NCBI GenBank assembly: GCA_016717265.1
Contig: JADKFX010000001.1
Coordinates: 2,926,501 to 2,990,500, forward strand
Length of the DNA: 64,000 bases
Source of the DNA: Saprospiraceae bacterium
GTDB lineage: Bacteria > Bacteroidota > Bacteroidia > Chitinophagales > Saprospiraceae
Direction: 5' to 3'
Positions within the stretch are counted from its first letter, which is position 1. Every line of letters starts with the position of its first letter. Position numbers and translations under genes: made by a program. This document shows, in pieces, positions 1 through 11,700 of the stretch. Below the pieces are notes generated by a model that was given only the letters and a program-made list of their open reading frames with translations, was not told the DNA's origin and made no database searches.

Positions 1-521
1 GGAATTGAATAACTTGTCGATGCCTGATTGTTTAAAATAACAGGAGCTCCAACTGCATCAACATCTACTTCTGCAGTAAACTGAAGAATAAGTGAATCTC
101 CTAAAATTAAAAAACCAGTACCATCTGTTAAGTTAGGATTAGAACCTAATCCATCGAAACCAGGATTCACATTCCCAGAACTACTTGCTACAGAAATATA
201 AGCTACTGAAGGAAATCCAACAATTCTTATGAATGCAGATCCTAAATTTCCTGGAGCATTAAGAATGTCCTGAATTACAATACCATTCGAAATTGCACAA
301 CCTGTATTAATAATTACAAGTTGATATGTGGCATCTATATTTCCAGGAACTCCACTACTTGCAGGAGCAACAGCTAGCAGATTTTTCTGTACAGAAAGAC
401 ATTGTGAGTACAATGATTGACCAGAAAAGATTAGAAACAATCCTAACATCATCAACAATTGTCCCATCATCCCAATCTTCTTAACTGCCAGATGATTATT
501 GAAACGAATTTTCGTGTTCAT
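1..521 (-). CDS. Secreted DUF11-like repeat protein, 3' part outside window
   Basis: The reading frame starts at the ATG on the complement of 519-521 and runs off the left edge without a stop, so about 173 N-terminal residues are visible. Residues 1-40 look like an export signal: a basic start, then a hydrophobic stretch from about residue 20, ending in LYSQ just before a cysteine. The rest is one beta-rich module with the feel of the DUF11 'conserved repeat' family: a VIINTG segment, then IVIQDIL, then a GDSLILQFTAEVD segment late in the module. Such proteins in this phylum are usually long, surface-exposed and exported by T9SS, but no sorting domain is in view. It lies 156 bp upstream, in transcription order downstream, of the 1439-residue secreted protein on the same strand. 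Function beyond surface or adhesin-like is unknown. Confidence 0.7.
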   Translation of the reverse strand, partial: MNTKIRFNNHLAVKKIGMMGQLLMMLGLFLIFSGQSLYSQCLSVQKNLLAVAPASSGVPGNIDATYQLVIINTGCAISNGIVIQDILNAPGNLGSAFIRIVGFPSVAYISVASSSGNVNPGFDGLGSNPNLTDGTGFLILGDSLILQFTAEVDVDAVGAPVILNNQASTSYSI

Positions 522-677
522 TTTGGATAATTTATTAATTGTAAAAATATTTTTCATTAAATATGATTTATGACAATTTCTGAGATCCTCAAACGGTTCT
601 TTTGAGGTTGAATGAGCTTTGATTATTAAATAATTTAACTTGGGGGTATAATAGGAATCTAATCCTTAACTGGATAC

Positions 678-3600
678 TTATTCTAGTATGAGCATCTTGC
701 GGATAGCTCTATGATCATCCATTTCCAGATGATAATAAAGTACACCACTTCGATTAATATCTTTTTTATCAATTTCAATAGAATTAAATCCCATTTTAAA
801 CAATCTCTTAATTTGAATTAATTCTTTTCCATTTACATCAGAAACTTTTAAACTCACCATACCATCTCGTGGAAGTTGAAAAGAAATAGAAGTGGTATTA
901 CTAAATGGATTTGGTTGATTTTGGAACAAATAAAATCCACTCATTGCTTCATTGTTTGCAGAATAATACGTAAGCGACAAGTCAAATGCTTCTGATAAAT
1001 TATTGTAAATCTCAGATTTAAAGTTTTCATTCGAAAGCACAAATGATTTATTCAATTCTCCATTTTTATTCGACTTCAAAACAATCGTAAACAATGGTTT
1101 GTCACAAGAAACACCATTTGAATTATCCCAGCTCATTTTAATCTTTCCGGATGAAATACCATCCATAGAATAATTTGCATCCTGAATATTCATCATTCCA
1201 GATTCAAACTCTACAAAGCTAAAAATTTGCGGATCAAAACTAAATTGTGTCTGCATTCCATAAATACTAAATTCACAATTTAAGCTCACCGGAATTCTTA
1301 CAATTTCATTTTGTTGAAACAATTGATTTGGAATCGTCAAACTAATTTGTGCATTATTTCTTGAACTAATGTTATTGAGATTATTTGTTTTTGCATTTCC
1401 ACTAACATCACCCATTTTAATAGCAACAAAGTTGTTATCTAACTTATCATTTGCTAAATTATTTATAGCGCTATTTTCATTAAATGGCCAAGGATGGTTT
1501 ATGTCTGAAAATATTTGATCAGAACAAACAAATTTCCAAGATTTATTATCGACGAAATTATTTGTAATCCCAAGAATTAATCTTCTTAAATCAGAAACAT
1601 CTTTTGCCGTAATTGATTGTGAATTATTCACATCTGCAGCGATCATCTTATAAGGTGAATTCAAAGACTGCAATCCTAATATATGCTTTTGAATTAACAC
1701 GATATCTTGCGTAGTAACACCATTCAGAGGCTCATCCTCTTTATGTGCAGACAATACATAGGTTTCATTCAATGGAAGTTGAATAAATGAATATTGTCCA
1801 TCTGGCCGAGTCATTTCATGTTTTGGCATGGATGGCATATTTCCATTCAATGTTACCATTGCGTTTTCAACTTTATTGTTGGATTCATTAAAAATGTTAC
1901 CAGCTAAATTTCCAGTACCACCTCCTACTATATTGTCTAAACATGCATTCCCAATTCCATCCTGAACAATAACCTTTGTGTCACAAAAATCATAATTGCC
2001 TGCTTCATCCGTTACATAAATTGTAACATCAAATGATTCTGAAACACCGTTTCGTATTTGTGCACAAGTATATGTTCTTGATGCATCTGCAGGATCCGAA
2101 GAGAAAGAATATCTAAGTCTTTCTGAAGGTGTACAATTATCAGAACTATGAGAATTTAAATCCGAAGCCCATATCGTAACCTGCCCGTTGGATGGCATTA
2201 TAACTGTGATGATTCCTACCCTGCAAAATGGTGAAGGTTTTTTGCGATCTAATATTGTAAATAAATAATTACATGATGCAAAATTACCACACTGATCTGT
2301 AACGGTCCATTTAATTCGATGTGGACCTACAGGATATGTGCCACTAGCGTTATTTCCAACGCCTGAATAATCTATCGACGTGTTGTCAAAAAGATCTATT
2401 TGATAATTATAAATTAATTGTGCAGGCAAACAATCATCTGTTGCTGTTGCTGTTAATGTTGCAAATCCATTACAATCTGTTGAAATACCTTCAAAGCTAA
2501 TATCAGCACAACTACTCGTAATCGTAGGTGCGATAGAATTCCGTATTTTAATTACTTGAACATATGTCCATCGTCCGGCTCCTGTTGAACTATTATAAAT
2601 ACACCAGTCTACTACGGTCCACTTACGCAATACTTTGAAACAAACATTTTCAACAATTGAAAATACCTGATCATCATAGGTAGCTAAAATATTTGAGCAT
2701 GTAAGATTTGTTGGCCAGCTTGGCTTTCCGGTAATATTTGTACTTATATCTGAATGACAACCATCAACTTCAATAGGTTCTGGCCAATCTATAGATACAT
2801 CTCCATCAAATTTCGTAAAATCTTGAACTGTAATAATTTGAGTACAAGTATATGGATTATTAAAATCATCTCTAAATGTAAACCGGCGTTCAATAGTACC
2901 GAGTCCACAATGATTAAGGTTAAAGCTTACGGAAGAATCTTTGGTAAGATTACAATCTTCAGTCACTAAACCATCCCTTCCCCAAATATGAGGCTGACTA
3001 AAACTCTTATTTGTAGGATCATATAAAAAGATATTTTTACGTTCCGCTTCCGTCCTTCTATAGGTACCGAAAACAGAAAGATTGGATCTATCAAATTCGC
3101 AACTTACCGTTATGTCTGGTAAGCATACCACCACAGGTGGTTTTTTATCTTGAATTGTAACCCATACCATACATTCATTTGTATTTCCAGCTCTATCTTT
3201 AACTTGAAGAACCACCAATACTGGGTTATTCGGAATATCATTACAACAAAACTCTACATAATCACCAAACAAATTATCATCCTTTATTGGATCCGGACAA
3301 TTCCCTGGGTCCATTCTTCGCACTTGAAAAGAACCTAAACCACAATTATCATGAGATCCATCATCAAATGTAAGCGCATATACTTTTGCTGAACCATCAT
3401 CGGTTAACGTAACAACCGTTTCAAAATCACAAACAGCAATTGGTTTTGTTTTTTCTTCAACAGTTACTTCCGTAGCACAGGTATCTAAGTTACCACAGCC
3501 ATCTGTTCCTATAAATAGAACCCATGATAAACCTACCGGTAAGTTTCTAATATTATAAAGTGAATCATTCACTCTAAACACCCCTGCAGATGTTGCATCT

Positions 3601-4997
3601 ATTGCAGATGGAGAAAGAAGAGGATCCGCCCCGCGTTTTACTTTAACTTCCCACTTAACAGAAGAACATTCATTTAATACTGTAGGTGTTGGGATATTAG
3701 CCTCACCTTCGCAGGTAGCGGCTAAAGTTGAAATCGTTATATTAGGTGAACAAAATAGTGTGATTCTATCATCTATTACTTTAATGATTTGGATACAAGT
3801 AGTTTGCCTTCCAGTGCACCAATCAGCAATAATCCATTCCCGAAGAATCTTATAAGTTCCTTCGCAAGCTTTCAATTTTATATCACTATATGTATAATCT
3901 AGGTTACGGCATTTTACAAATGTAGGATATCCCGTTGTATCTGGATGTGGATTTCCCGCAGCATCTTTTTTGTAAATACCATTACAAGCCAAAGCAGGAT
4001 TTTGAATATTATCAAAATTTGGTGGACAAATCACAGCACCGATATCTCCTATTCTAATTAATATAGTATCAGAACAAGTAGCTATATTTCCATAGGAATC
4101 AATTGCAACCCAATCTCTAAATACTGTATCTATATAAGGTACCGGTGGCGGACAATCCACATGCACAATTCTATCCGTATAGGATAAATTTGTTGGTCCA
4201 CAATTATCATAAAAACTACTTGTGCTTCTATATTTACGGGGACTGATCAATGTTGGATTTATTGCACCAGGTGGGTTTGGAAACCCAATAATTTCAGGTG
4301 TATAGGCTTGATCACAATTTATTTGATAGGATCTACAAGCTAATCTCGGTGGTTGTTTGTCTTCAACTAACAACATACCCCAACAGGTATTCCCAGAACA
4401 AATATGATGCGATTCTACAATTAAGTATTTACCTAAATGCGCAACACCAACATATGGACTCGTAGGAATTGGAAGGTTAGTTTTAGGATCTTTTATAACG
4501 ATTATATAATCCAAAGAATCAAAAACACCTTCTAAAATCAAACTAGGATATACAAATCCATGACAATTTTCATCCAGTGATATGTTCACTGTATCGTTAC
4601 AATTCATTTGAGGAGCTGCACGACCAGATAAATGAACATTAAAGGTATCAGAACAAAAGAATGGACTAATTACCTGGAAGTATAACTTATAATTACCAAT
4701 TGTATTTCCCCAATTAACTTCATATCCGGGTCCTTGCGGAGTTGAAATAAAATTAATACCTACCGATCCAGGAGGTGAAACTAACAATTGATAAGAATAG
4801 CCAACTACAAATGGCGATATCCGGAATGTATCCAGATCATTTTGGCAAGCAACGCTTGGCACACCTATTAAAGGTGAAGGGGTACCGCAATATTGAGCGA
4901 TCGATTGATTTATTACCAAAACCATAAATAGGACTTGCAATAATAAATACCTTCCGACAGCTAACAATTTGGCCTGTGTAAGTATTGGTTTATTCAT
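678..4997 (-). CDS. Giant T9SS cargo with HYR/Ig-like modules, dockerin-like pair, cohesin-like domain and type A sorting domain
   Basis: 1439 residues with an N-terminal signal peptide ending near SIAQ (residue ~35). The long middle part consists of Cys-rich HYR/Ig-like modules, recognisable by recurring AVCDFETVVTL, VVCLPDITVSC and KVLRKWTVVDWC segments. Around 1030-1085 is a carboxypeptidase-regulatory-like module. At about 1085-1145 sits a dockerin-like pair (GVTTQDIVLIQKHILG, then DVNNSQSITAKDVSDLRRL), followed at about 1215-1335 by a cohesin-like beta domain (ISLTIPNQ, then YGMQTQFSFDPQIFSF). The last ~90 residues are a Por-type sorting domain beginning FQNQPNPFSNTTSISF. The family logic points to export through the outer membrane and anchoring or release at the surface. 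It is clearly paralogous to the 2103-residue neighbour at 5715-12026. Substrate or partner is unknown; adhesion or matrix binding is inference. Confidence 0.9.
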   Translation of the reverse strand: MNKPILTQAKLLAVGRYLLLQVLFMVLVINQSIAQYCGTPSPLIGVPSVACQNDLDTFRISPFVVGYSYQLLVSPPGSVGINFISTPQGPGYEVNWGNTIGNYKLYFQVISPFFCSDTFNVHLSGRAAPQMNCNDTVNISLDENCHGFVYPSLILEGVFDSLDYIIVIKDPKTNLPIPTSPYVGVAHLGKYLIVESHHICSGNTCWGMLLVEDKQPPRLACRSYQINCDQAYTPEIIGFPNPPGAINPTLISPRKYRSTSSFYDNCGPTNLSYTDRIVHVDCPPPVPYIDTVFRDWVAIDSYGNIATCSDTILIRIGDIGAVICPPNFDNIQNPALACNGIYKKDAAGNPHPDTTGYPTFVKCRNLDYTYSDIKLKACEGTYKILREWIIADWCTGRQTTCIQIIKVIDDRITLFCSPNITISTLAATCEGEANIPTPTVLNECSSVKWEVKVKRGADPLLSPSAIDATSAGVFRVNDSLYNIRNLPVGLSWVLFIGTDGCGNLDTCATEVTVEEKTKPIAVCDFETVVTLTDDGSAKVYALTFDDGSHDNCGLGSFQVRRMDPGNCPDPIKDDNLFGDYVEFCCNDIPNNPVLVVLQVKDRAGNTNECMVWVTIQDKKPPVVVCLPDITVSCEFDRSNLSVFGTYRRTEAERKNIFLYDPTNKSFSQPHIWGRDGLVTEDCNLTKDSSVSFNLNHCGLGTIERRFTFRDDFNNPYTCTQIITVQDFTKFDGDVSIDWPEPIEVDGCHSDISTNITGKPSWPTNLTCSNILATYDDQVFSIVENVCFKVLRKWTVVDWCIYNSSTGAGRWTYVQVIKIRNSIAPTITSSCADISFEGISTDCNGFATLTATATDDCLPAQLIYNYQIDLFDNTSIDYSGVGNNASGTYPVGPHRIKWTVTDQCGNFASCNYLFTILDRKKPSPFCRVGIITVIMPSNGQVTIWASDLNSHSSDNCTPSERLRYSFSSDPADASRTYTCAQIRNGVSESFDVTIYVTDEAGNYDFCDTKVIVQDGIGNACLDNIVGGGTGNLAGNIFNESNNKVENAMVTLNGNMPSMPKHEMTRPDGQYSFIQLPLNETYVLSAHKEDEPLNGVTTQDIVLIQKHILGLQSLNSPYKMIAADVNNSQSITAKDVSDLRRLILGITNNFVDNKSWKFVCSDQIFSDINHPWPFNENSAINNLANDKLDNNFVAIKMGDVSGNAKTNNLNNISSRNNAQISLTIPNQLFQQNEIVRIPVSLNCEFSIYGMQTQFSFDPQIFSFVEFESGMMNIQDANYSMDGISSGKIKMSWDNSNGVSCDKPLFTIVLKSNKNGELNKSFVLSNENFKSEIYNNLSEAFDLSLTYYSANNEAMSGFYLFQNQPNPFSNTTSISFQLPRDGMVSLKVSDVNGKELIQIKRLFKMGFNSIEIDKKDINRSGVLYYHLEMDDHRAIRKMLILE

Positions 4998-5714
4998 ATT
5001 CTAAATATTTATAAAATTCGTTTTTGCTCATTACCAGAATTACTTGCTGTTCATTACAAGCAATTCAATTGTGTAAATCTTAGTGGGGGGTAGGTATAAA
5101 TTGGTTTTAATAATTCAATTATCAAAACCGCTTCATGTACATATGAAGAGCAAGTAATATTCCAAAAATGGTGCTTCTAAGCTTAGGCTTGAGTAGAAAT
5201 CTTAATGTAAATAAATTAGTTTATTCTATAATATATTAGTCGCTACAATACCAATTAAATACACTTTCATAATAGCACTCATGGGTGAAAATAAATTATG
5301 TAAAATAATTTAATGAATTTATGAATCAAAGAAATCTTTGAAATTCGAATTTAACATAAGAGTGGTAAAAATGATTAAAATATCATATATACTACTGCAT
5401 ATCAACACATTACAGTATTTATTACAATCCTATTCATCCAATGGGAAGTTTTTCAAAACAGAAACTCCGCTTTCTCAAATATTGTAAAGAATGTTAAAAG
5501 TTGTCTAAATTAAAAGCATCAGAGCATGCTTGAAAAGAATTTTGACAAATTAAGTTATCCAGGCAAAATCAACTCCTGGTTTACTTTATAATCTATCTGA
5601 TTGATAAATCCTAATTGAGTAAACATTGATTGCATATTAAATTAAAATGTATAAAAAAAGGGTACATGTTTTTAACATGTACCCTTAAAATATATTTTAA
5701 AATGACTCCGGGTC
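4998..5714. other. Intergenic region, 717 bp, AT-rich
   Basis: This lies between the stop of the 2103-residue gene and the start of the 1439-residue gene, both on the minus strand. The right end holds the terminator at 5658-5686. Closer to the downstream start there is an imperfect inverted repeat (GGTTTTAATAATT with AATTATCAAAACC, 5103-5129) and a G-rich run near 5084-5092. I found no TAnnTTTG element on the minus strand here and no credible reading frame. Confidence 0.6.
5658..5686 (-). terminator. Rho-independent terminator of the 2103-residue secreted protein gene
   Basis: A perfect 13-bp stem, AAGGGTACATGTT / AACATGTACCCTT, closes a 3-nt loop at 5671-5673. Read on the minus strand it is followed by a run of seven T, as expected for intrinsic termination. 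It begins 29 bp past the stop codon of the gene at 5715-12026, so this gene and the next one downstream are probably separate transcripts. Confidence 0.9.
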
Positions 5715-8700
5715 TTAGTCCATAACAACCATTCTCTTGGTTGCTGTATGGTCTGCGGCATCTAATTGATAGTATAATACGCCTCCTGCATTCAATTCAG
5801 CTTTTTGAACTTTTACAGTGTTCAAGCCTTTTACGCCTGTTAACTCATATACTCTCAATACTTTACCGGTTACGTCATAGATACTCAATTTAGCATTTCC
5901 TGCTTCTGGTAATCTATAACTGATGGTAGTTTCTTTCGCAAATGGATTTGGTGTATTTTGGTATAACTCAAAAATTCCACTTTCTACAACGCCTCTTTCT
6001 GTACGCACTCCTAAGCTGATGTCTTTTGTATTTAATTGTGCATCATATGCTTCTGCTGTTGTTACATCTCCAGTGATTGCGATTAAGCTACCAATGTTGC
6101 TGTTACTGTTTGCGCGGAATACTACTGTGAATAACGTTGCTTCTGATTCTACACTCTGTGCTACTTTGCTATTCCAGCTCGTAGTCAAGATACCGTTTCC
6201 AACCTGGTTTGTTCCAAAGTTTGACTCATCAACATTTAAAGATCCTGCTTCAATTCCTTCGAATGTCAATGCTTGACGATCAAATTTCATTGTAAACTGG
6301 TATCCTGCGATGTTGTTGAAATCACTTGATTTGAATGCTACTTTGTACAATTCTCCGGATACCGTTGTATTGTTATCAATTTCTAAATGTAACTTACCAT
6401 TGTTACGACTGCTGCTTCCAGCTACATTGTGACCTCTGGCATTGTTATTAACATCGCCCATTTTAACTGCAATAAAATCTGCAATTTCTTGCTGTGCTAA
6501 TGGCATTGGTACTATTACTTCCCGAGGAGCAGCCCATGGATTATTAGCATCCATAAAATAGTCTTTAGGAATAAATGTCCAGGAATCAACTTTGCTAAAC
6601 ACATTTGTAACACCTAAAATTAGTTTTCGAATCTCAGAAATATCTGCTGCTGTAATAGATGCAGTATTATTGACATCGGCAGCTATGAATTTATAAGGAC
6701 TATTAAGTGTTTCTATTCCTAGGATATGTCTTTGAATCTTAACAATATCTGCAGTGGTAACGCCATTTAGAGGATCATCCGTTCTTCTTGGTTGAATTAC
6801 ATATTCAACAGAAGCACCGTAATCCAAATCTCCAAACAAATACGCACCGTTACTAGCGGTTGTCATTTGTTTTGTCATAATGGAAGATTCTAAAAGTTGA
6901 ACATCTGCAAATTCTGTTCCTTCATCTGTCAATGTTTTTAACTCCCCTGTGATTTTTCCAAAGGATCCTACATCAGGACAAATATTATGAGGATCTTGAA
7001 TCACAACCGTGGTTTTACAACAATCTTTATTTCCTTCTTCATCTTCGACACAAATTGTAACCGGTAATATTAATTCATCGTTAATCTTATTGCTTACAAA
7101 GTCATCACAGCAAATTGTTAGACTATCTGTATTTCCATTTTCAAAATAAATTCGAAGATCTTCAGGATTTGTACAATTATCAAAACTACCAGCATCTAAA
7201 TCTCTTGCCCAAATTGTTATACAACCTGAACTTGGCATGACTGTGGTGATAACACCTACATGACAATAAGGAGTTGGAGCTTTGCAATCTTTAATCTCAA
7301 ATAATTGACAATTAGCAGCCAAATTGCCACAACCGTCTTCAACATACCAACAAATTCTATGAATTCCTATTGGATATGTTCCACTCGCATTAAAAGGGTT
7401 AAACTCATCATCCGCTAGAGGATTATGATGTTTCAATGGAGTTCTTCCTAAAGCATATTCTTTCTTAGTCAAAGGTCCTACTGCATAGTCAAATCCAGAA
7501 TGAACACCAACGCCATCATTATAAATATCAATCTTATAGTCATAGAATAACCAATCGAGTGGGCTACAATTATCTGTAGCATCTACGGTAATAGTTATAT
7601 GTCCATAACAAATATTATTTGTTGCATTTTTGACAGCTGGTTCACAATTTCCGATTGAAACTGTAATAACTGGTTTATCATTATCGTGTACTTTGATAAT
7701 CTGCAAATACTCCCATCTTCCCTTGATTGGATCGATACTAGGATCATATTGGCACCAATCAATTACGACCCATTTACGCAATACTTTAAAGCACGCATCT
7801 GGTTCAATTGTGAAGATCTCATCGAAATATTCGATACTAATTAAAGCGCAAAGATCATCCGAGTTATTTTCAATTATAGGTCTTCCTAATAAAGGATTAT
7901 CAGGACTAATATCTGCTCCACAACCTTCAATAGTTGTAGCTTGGCCTGTGCAATTTCCTGGCCAGGTAATATCATCATCCGGATCGCAATTATCTGCTCT
8001 ATTGATATAAAATGGATCGCAATCAACTACCCAAATAATTTGGGTACCTGTTACACTAATTCCATTAGGACCTCTTGCTACAATAGTTCGTGTAATTTGA
8101 CCTTGACCACATTCGCGATTATCATTTACAGAGATAGAATAATTTGTACCACAAGCACCAAGAACAGTACCATCAAAACCCCAAACGAGCTCATATTTTC
8201 TATCATAATGAGAAGTATCAAATAATACTCTATAATAGTCACAAGCTTTATTCCATGCTGGAGGATTAGAAGGTGGTGCGCCAGGAACGAAACCAGGATA
8301 TCCTGTTATATCATTTCGAACACAATAGTTATAACAAACTAAATCTTTAGTGACAACTTTCTTTCTTGCACTAAGATCACTTACAACTCTACCAAAGGTA
8401 GGATCATTTGGATCAGTAGCTTTATCAACATCAAACCAGAACCAACAGCTTACAACGATATTTGGTGGTGGCACAACAGTTGGAATACTTTTATCCTGAA
8501 CTTCAATTTCAACCATACAATCACTATAATGATTGAATAAATTTCCACCGGAGTTCATTCTACTTGGTGTTACTGGACCGACACCTGGTTCGCGATCAAA
8601 TACTCTCAAAACAACCATGATTGTTTTTCCAACATCACTACAACAGAATTTAACATGATCATCAAAATAAATTTGATTTCCATCTAAAATTGCATTGTCA

Positions 8701-11700
8701 TCACCATTCACACTTGTGCAATTTGTACCATTATCTGGTTGACCAGCATTACTTCCATTATTTGTACCTCTCAATTGTTCCATTCTGATAACCTTAAAGA
8801 ATACATGCGGAGAACAATTATCAAAACTTCCTTGGTCTAAATCATTTGCAAAAACTTTCGCATAGTTTTCACCTGGACTTTGGTTACCGTTGAGACTAAC
8901 AACTGTTCGTTGATCACAAACTGCAATCGGAGGAACATTATCAAATACATTGACAGCAACTCTTTTCTTAGTGATATTTCCACAACAATCTTCTGCTATG
9001 ATATTAGCATTCCAAATGCCTCTTTCTATATCTACTATAATATAACCTGCAGTCTCATTTCCTAACACTGTTCCATTTTCAATTTGAATAGTATAATGAA
9101 GTTCATTGCTGCAATTATCTAATAACCAAGGCTGGGGTACTTCCCACCTACCAGTACAGGTCCATACTTCCATATTTACGGTTACCGTATCTGGATAAAG
9201 CACTTCCGGGCCTTCGCGATCTATTACTTTAATAATTTGATTATGACCGCCTATCTCACTCGTACACCAATCCAAAACAGTCCATTTACGGAGCACCTTG
9301 TAACATCCAATTGGCCCAGCGTCGCATCCTGGTTTAGCAATATCTATAATTAAATCCTGGAAGGTAATCCCTAAATTCGAGCAGTCTAAACCACTTGGAT
9401 AACCGGTTCCATGCCACATTACAATTTCATCCGGTCCCCAACACACTGGATTATTTGGTCTCCAATTTGGATGTGCTGGATAATAAATAGGCCATGGACT
9501 CGGATGGCCAATGTATAAACCAGTATCTATACAATTCCAACCTAAAGTTCTTGGTAAACGCTCCCCTGCTAGATCACCATTTGGACTTGGCAAAAATCCA
9601 CCCGTTGCAAACCAATGTGCAGAGTCTAATAAATAGCCATCCACACAATATGGAAATGCCAGATAATGAGGTGTTACATCTTTATTTAAATCGATTTTCT
9701 CATTACATGCTAAAGCAGGTTCTTCTAAATCATCAAAATTTAAGGGAACATCAACACTATTTATTGTAGCTAAACTAACAATGATTGTTTGAGAACAAAC
9801 AGATTTATTATTAGATGCATCAATTGCAGTCCAAGTTCGCACTATAGTTTCTTCAAAATTTAAAAGACAGCTACCTGCTGTGACGTCATCCTTATAAGAT
9901 AAGGAGTATCCTCCACAATTTTCACGAACTAATGGAGAGCCCATATAAAATGGTGATGTCTCTGTCGTTCCACAAACAACACAGGTGTCTCTTGGACAGG
10001 TTAGTTGAGGTGCAATTTTATCTTCCACTGTAGCATGACCCCAACAACTGTTGCCAGTTGCAGGATCTCTTACGGTTACTTTAATTTCTCTTCCAATATC
10101 TTGAACTCCAACTTGAGATCCAGGTACATTTGGTTGTCGATCGATCACCAAATTTGTAATCCAGTCTCTAAGCTCGATTATATAATCATCATAACATTTA
10201 TAAGGACCACCGGCAAGTACTTCATCTGGACTAATAGTTGCAAAGCAATTTTCGTCAAGGCTTATTTGAATTTCATCATGGCAAGCTAAGAAATCAACAG
10301 CTCCTTGAAATGCATTAACGCATACATCAAATTGACAGGTTGATTTATTACCTACTGCATCCGTTGCCTCATAGCAAAGGGTTGTACATCCAATAGGGAA
10401 ATAACAACCTGGTCCATAAGGAATTCCGCAGGTTTGTTTTAAACGAATCATATTATCTGCAGTAGCATATAGCACGTTGCCTACATAACCAAATGGACGA
10501 CAAATACCAATATGACCAATCGATGCAACTGTATTACTTGCTAAACCGCCTGCGATAAGTCCGGTATTAATCTGACATTTACCATCACCAAATGGACGGC
10601 CTACGTTACAAGAACCGAATGGTCCGACAAGACCTGGTTCAAAACGAGTACCAAGTGCACCTGTTAAGAAGATTCCTCTTATCTCCCCGGGCTGTAAAAT
10701 AAAATTAGAACTTAAGGAAGAACCAATATTAACAGTAAATGTACCATCACAAGCATAAATTGTATCTCTTGAAGGAGGTACCGCTGTTCCTAATAAAAGT
10801 GTATCCAAAGAAGTTTGAGTAATAGGAGTTGCCCTTAAATTATCAGCAACAGAGCCAGTTTTAATTTGCGTCCATAAAGCTTTAGGAGAAACACCATTGC
10901 AACCAACGGTTGCTGGATTTCCATTAAAACCTGTTAAACCAACATCCCAGCCTGTATTTGCAGTAGTTTTTATAAAAACATCAAACAATGCATTATTGCT
11001 TGTAATACCTGAACAGCCACCAGTATAATAACTTGGAAATCCTAAGATTGCCATTGGGGCAGAGGTATTATTTGTTAAGTTAAAGATCCAACCAGATGGA
11101 TTCACGGCATCATATCCACAAAAATTTAGTGTGCCGGTACATCCGATTGAATTTGCTTGATTTAGGAATGTAGCAGTAGGACAATCATCCATCGCCATAA
11201 AAGGAGGTGCATCCCAGCTTGCTTCGCATTCTCCAGGACCCAAGTTGATAATTACCCCTTTTGTTGGGCAATTAATAATTACTGGAGGAGTTACATCCCC
11301 TCTAGTCAATTCCTGGACTGTTGTAATTTCTTCACAAGTAAATTTGTTGATACTTGTCCAATTCACGATTGTTTTACCAAATGGAAGGAAAATAGTTCCT
11401 TCACAGGTTCCTGTTTTATCATTTACTGCTCTAATATTAGAGGTAGGTATTCTTAATTCAATATTTACCCAGTTTTCAGGGCAGAATGGAAATCCAGATC
11501 CATTCGTTACTAAAGAGTTTGGTTTTAACTTCCAATGAAGTCCACCAGATGCTTGAATATTAAAATCACAAAAGCGCATAGTGCAACCACTTTCAACGAG
11601 CTCACAATCTGCTCCGCCGACTCTGCAAATAATATTATCAAACTCATCCAAAAGAACTAAGTCTTCAAATGGCCTGGAGCTTAAATCTCCAACAGCAGTC

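Noticed and set aside
7630..8225. Overlapping plus-strand frames opposite the 2103-residue gene
   Set aside because: Antisense shadows of a repetitive coding region, without motif or ribosome-binding context.
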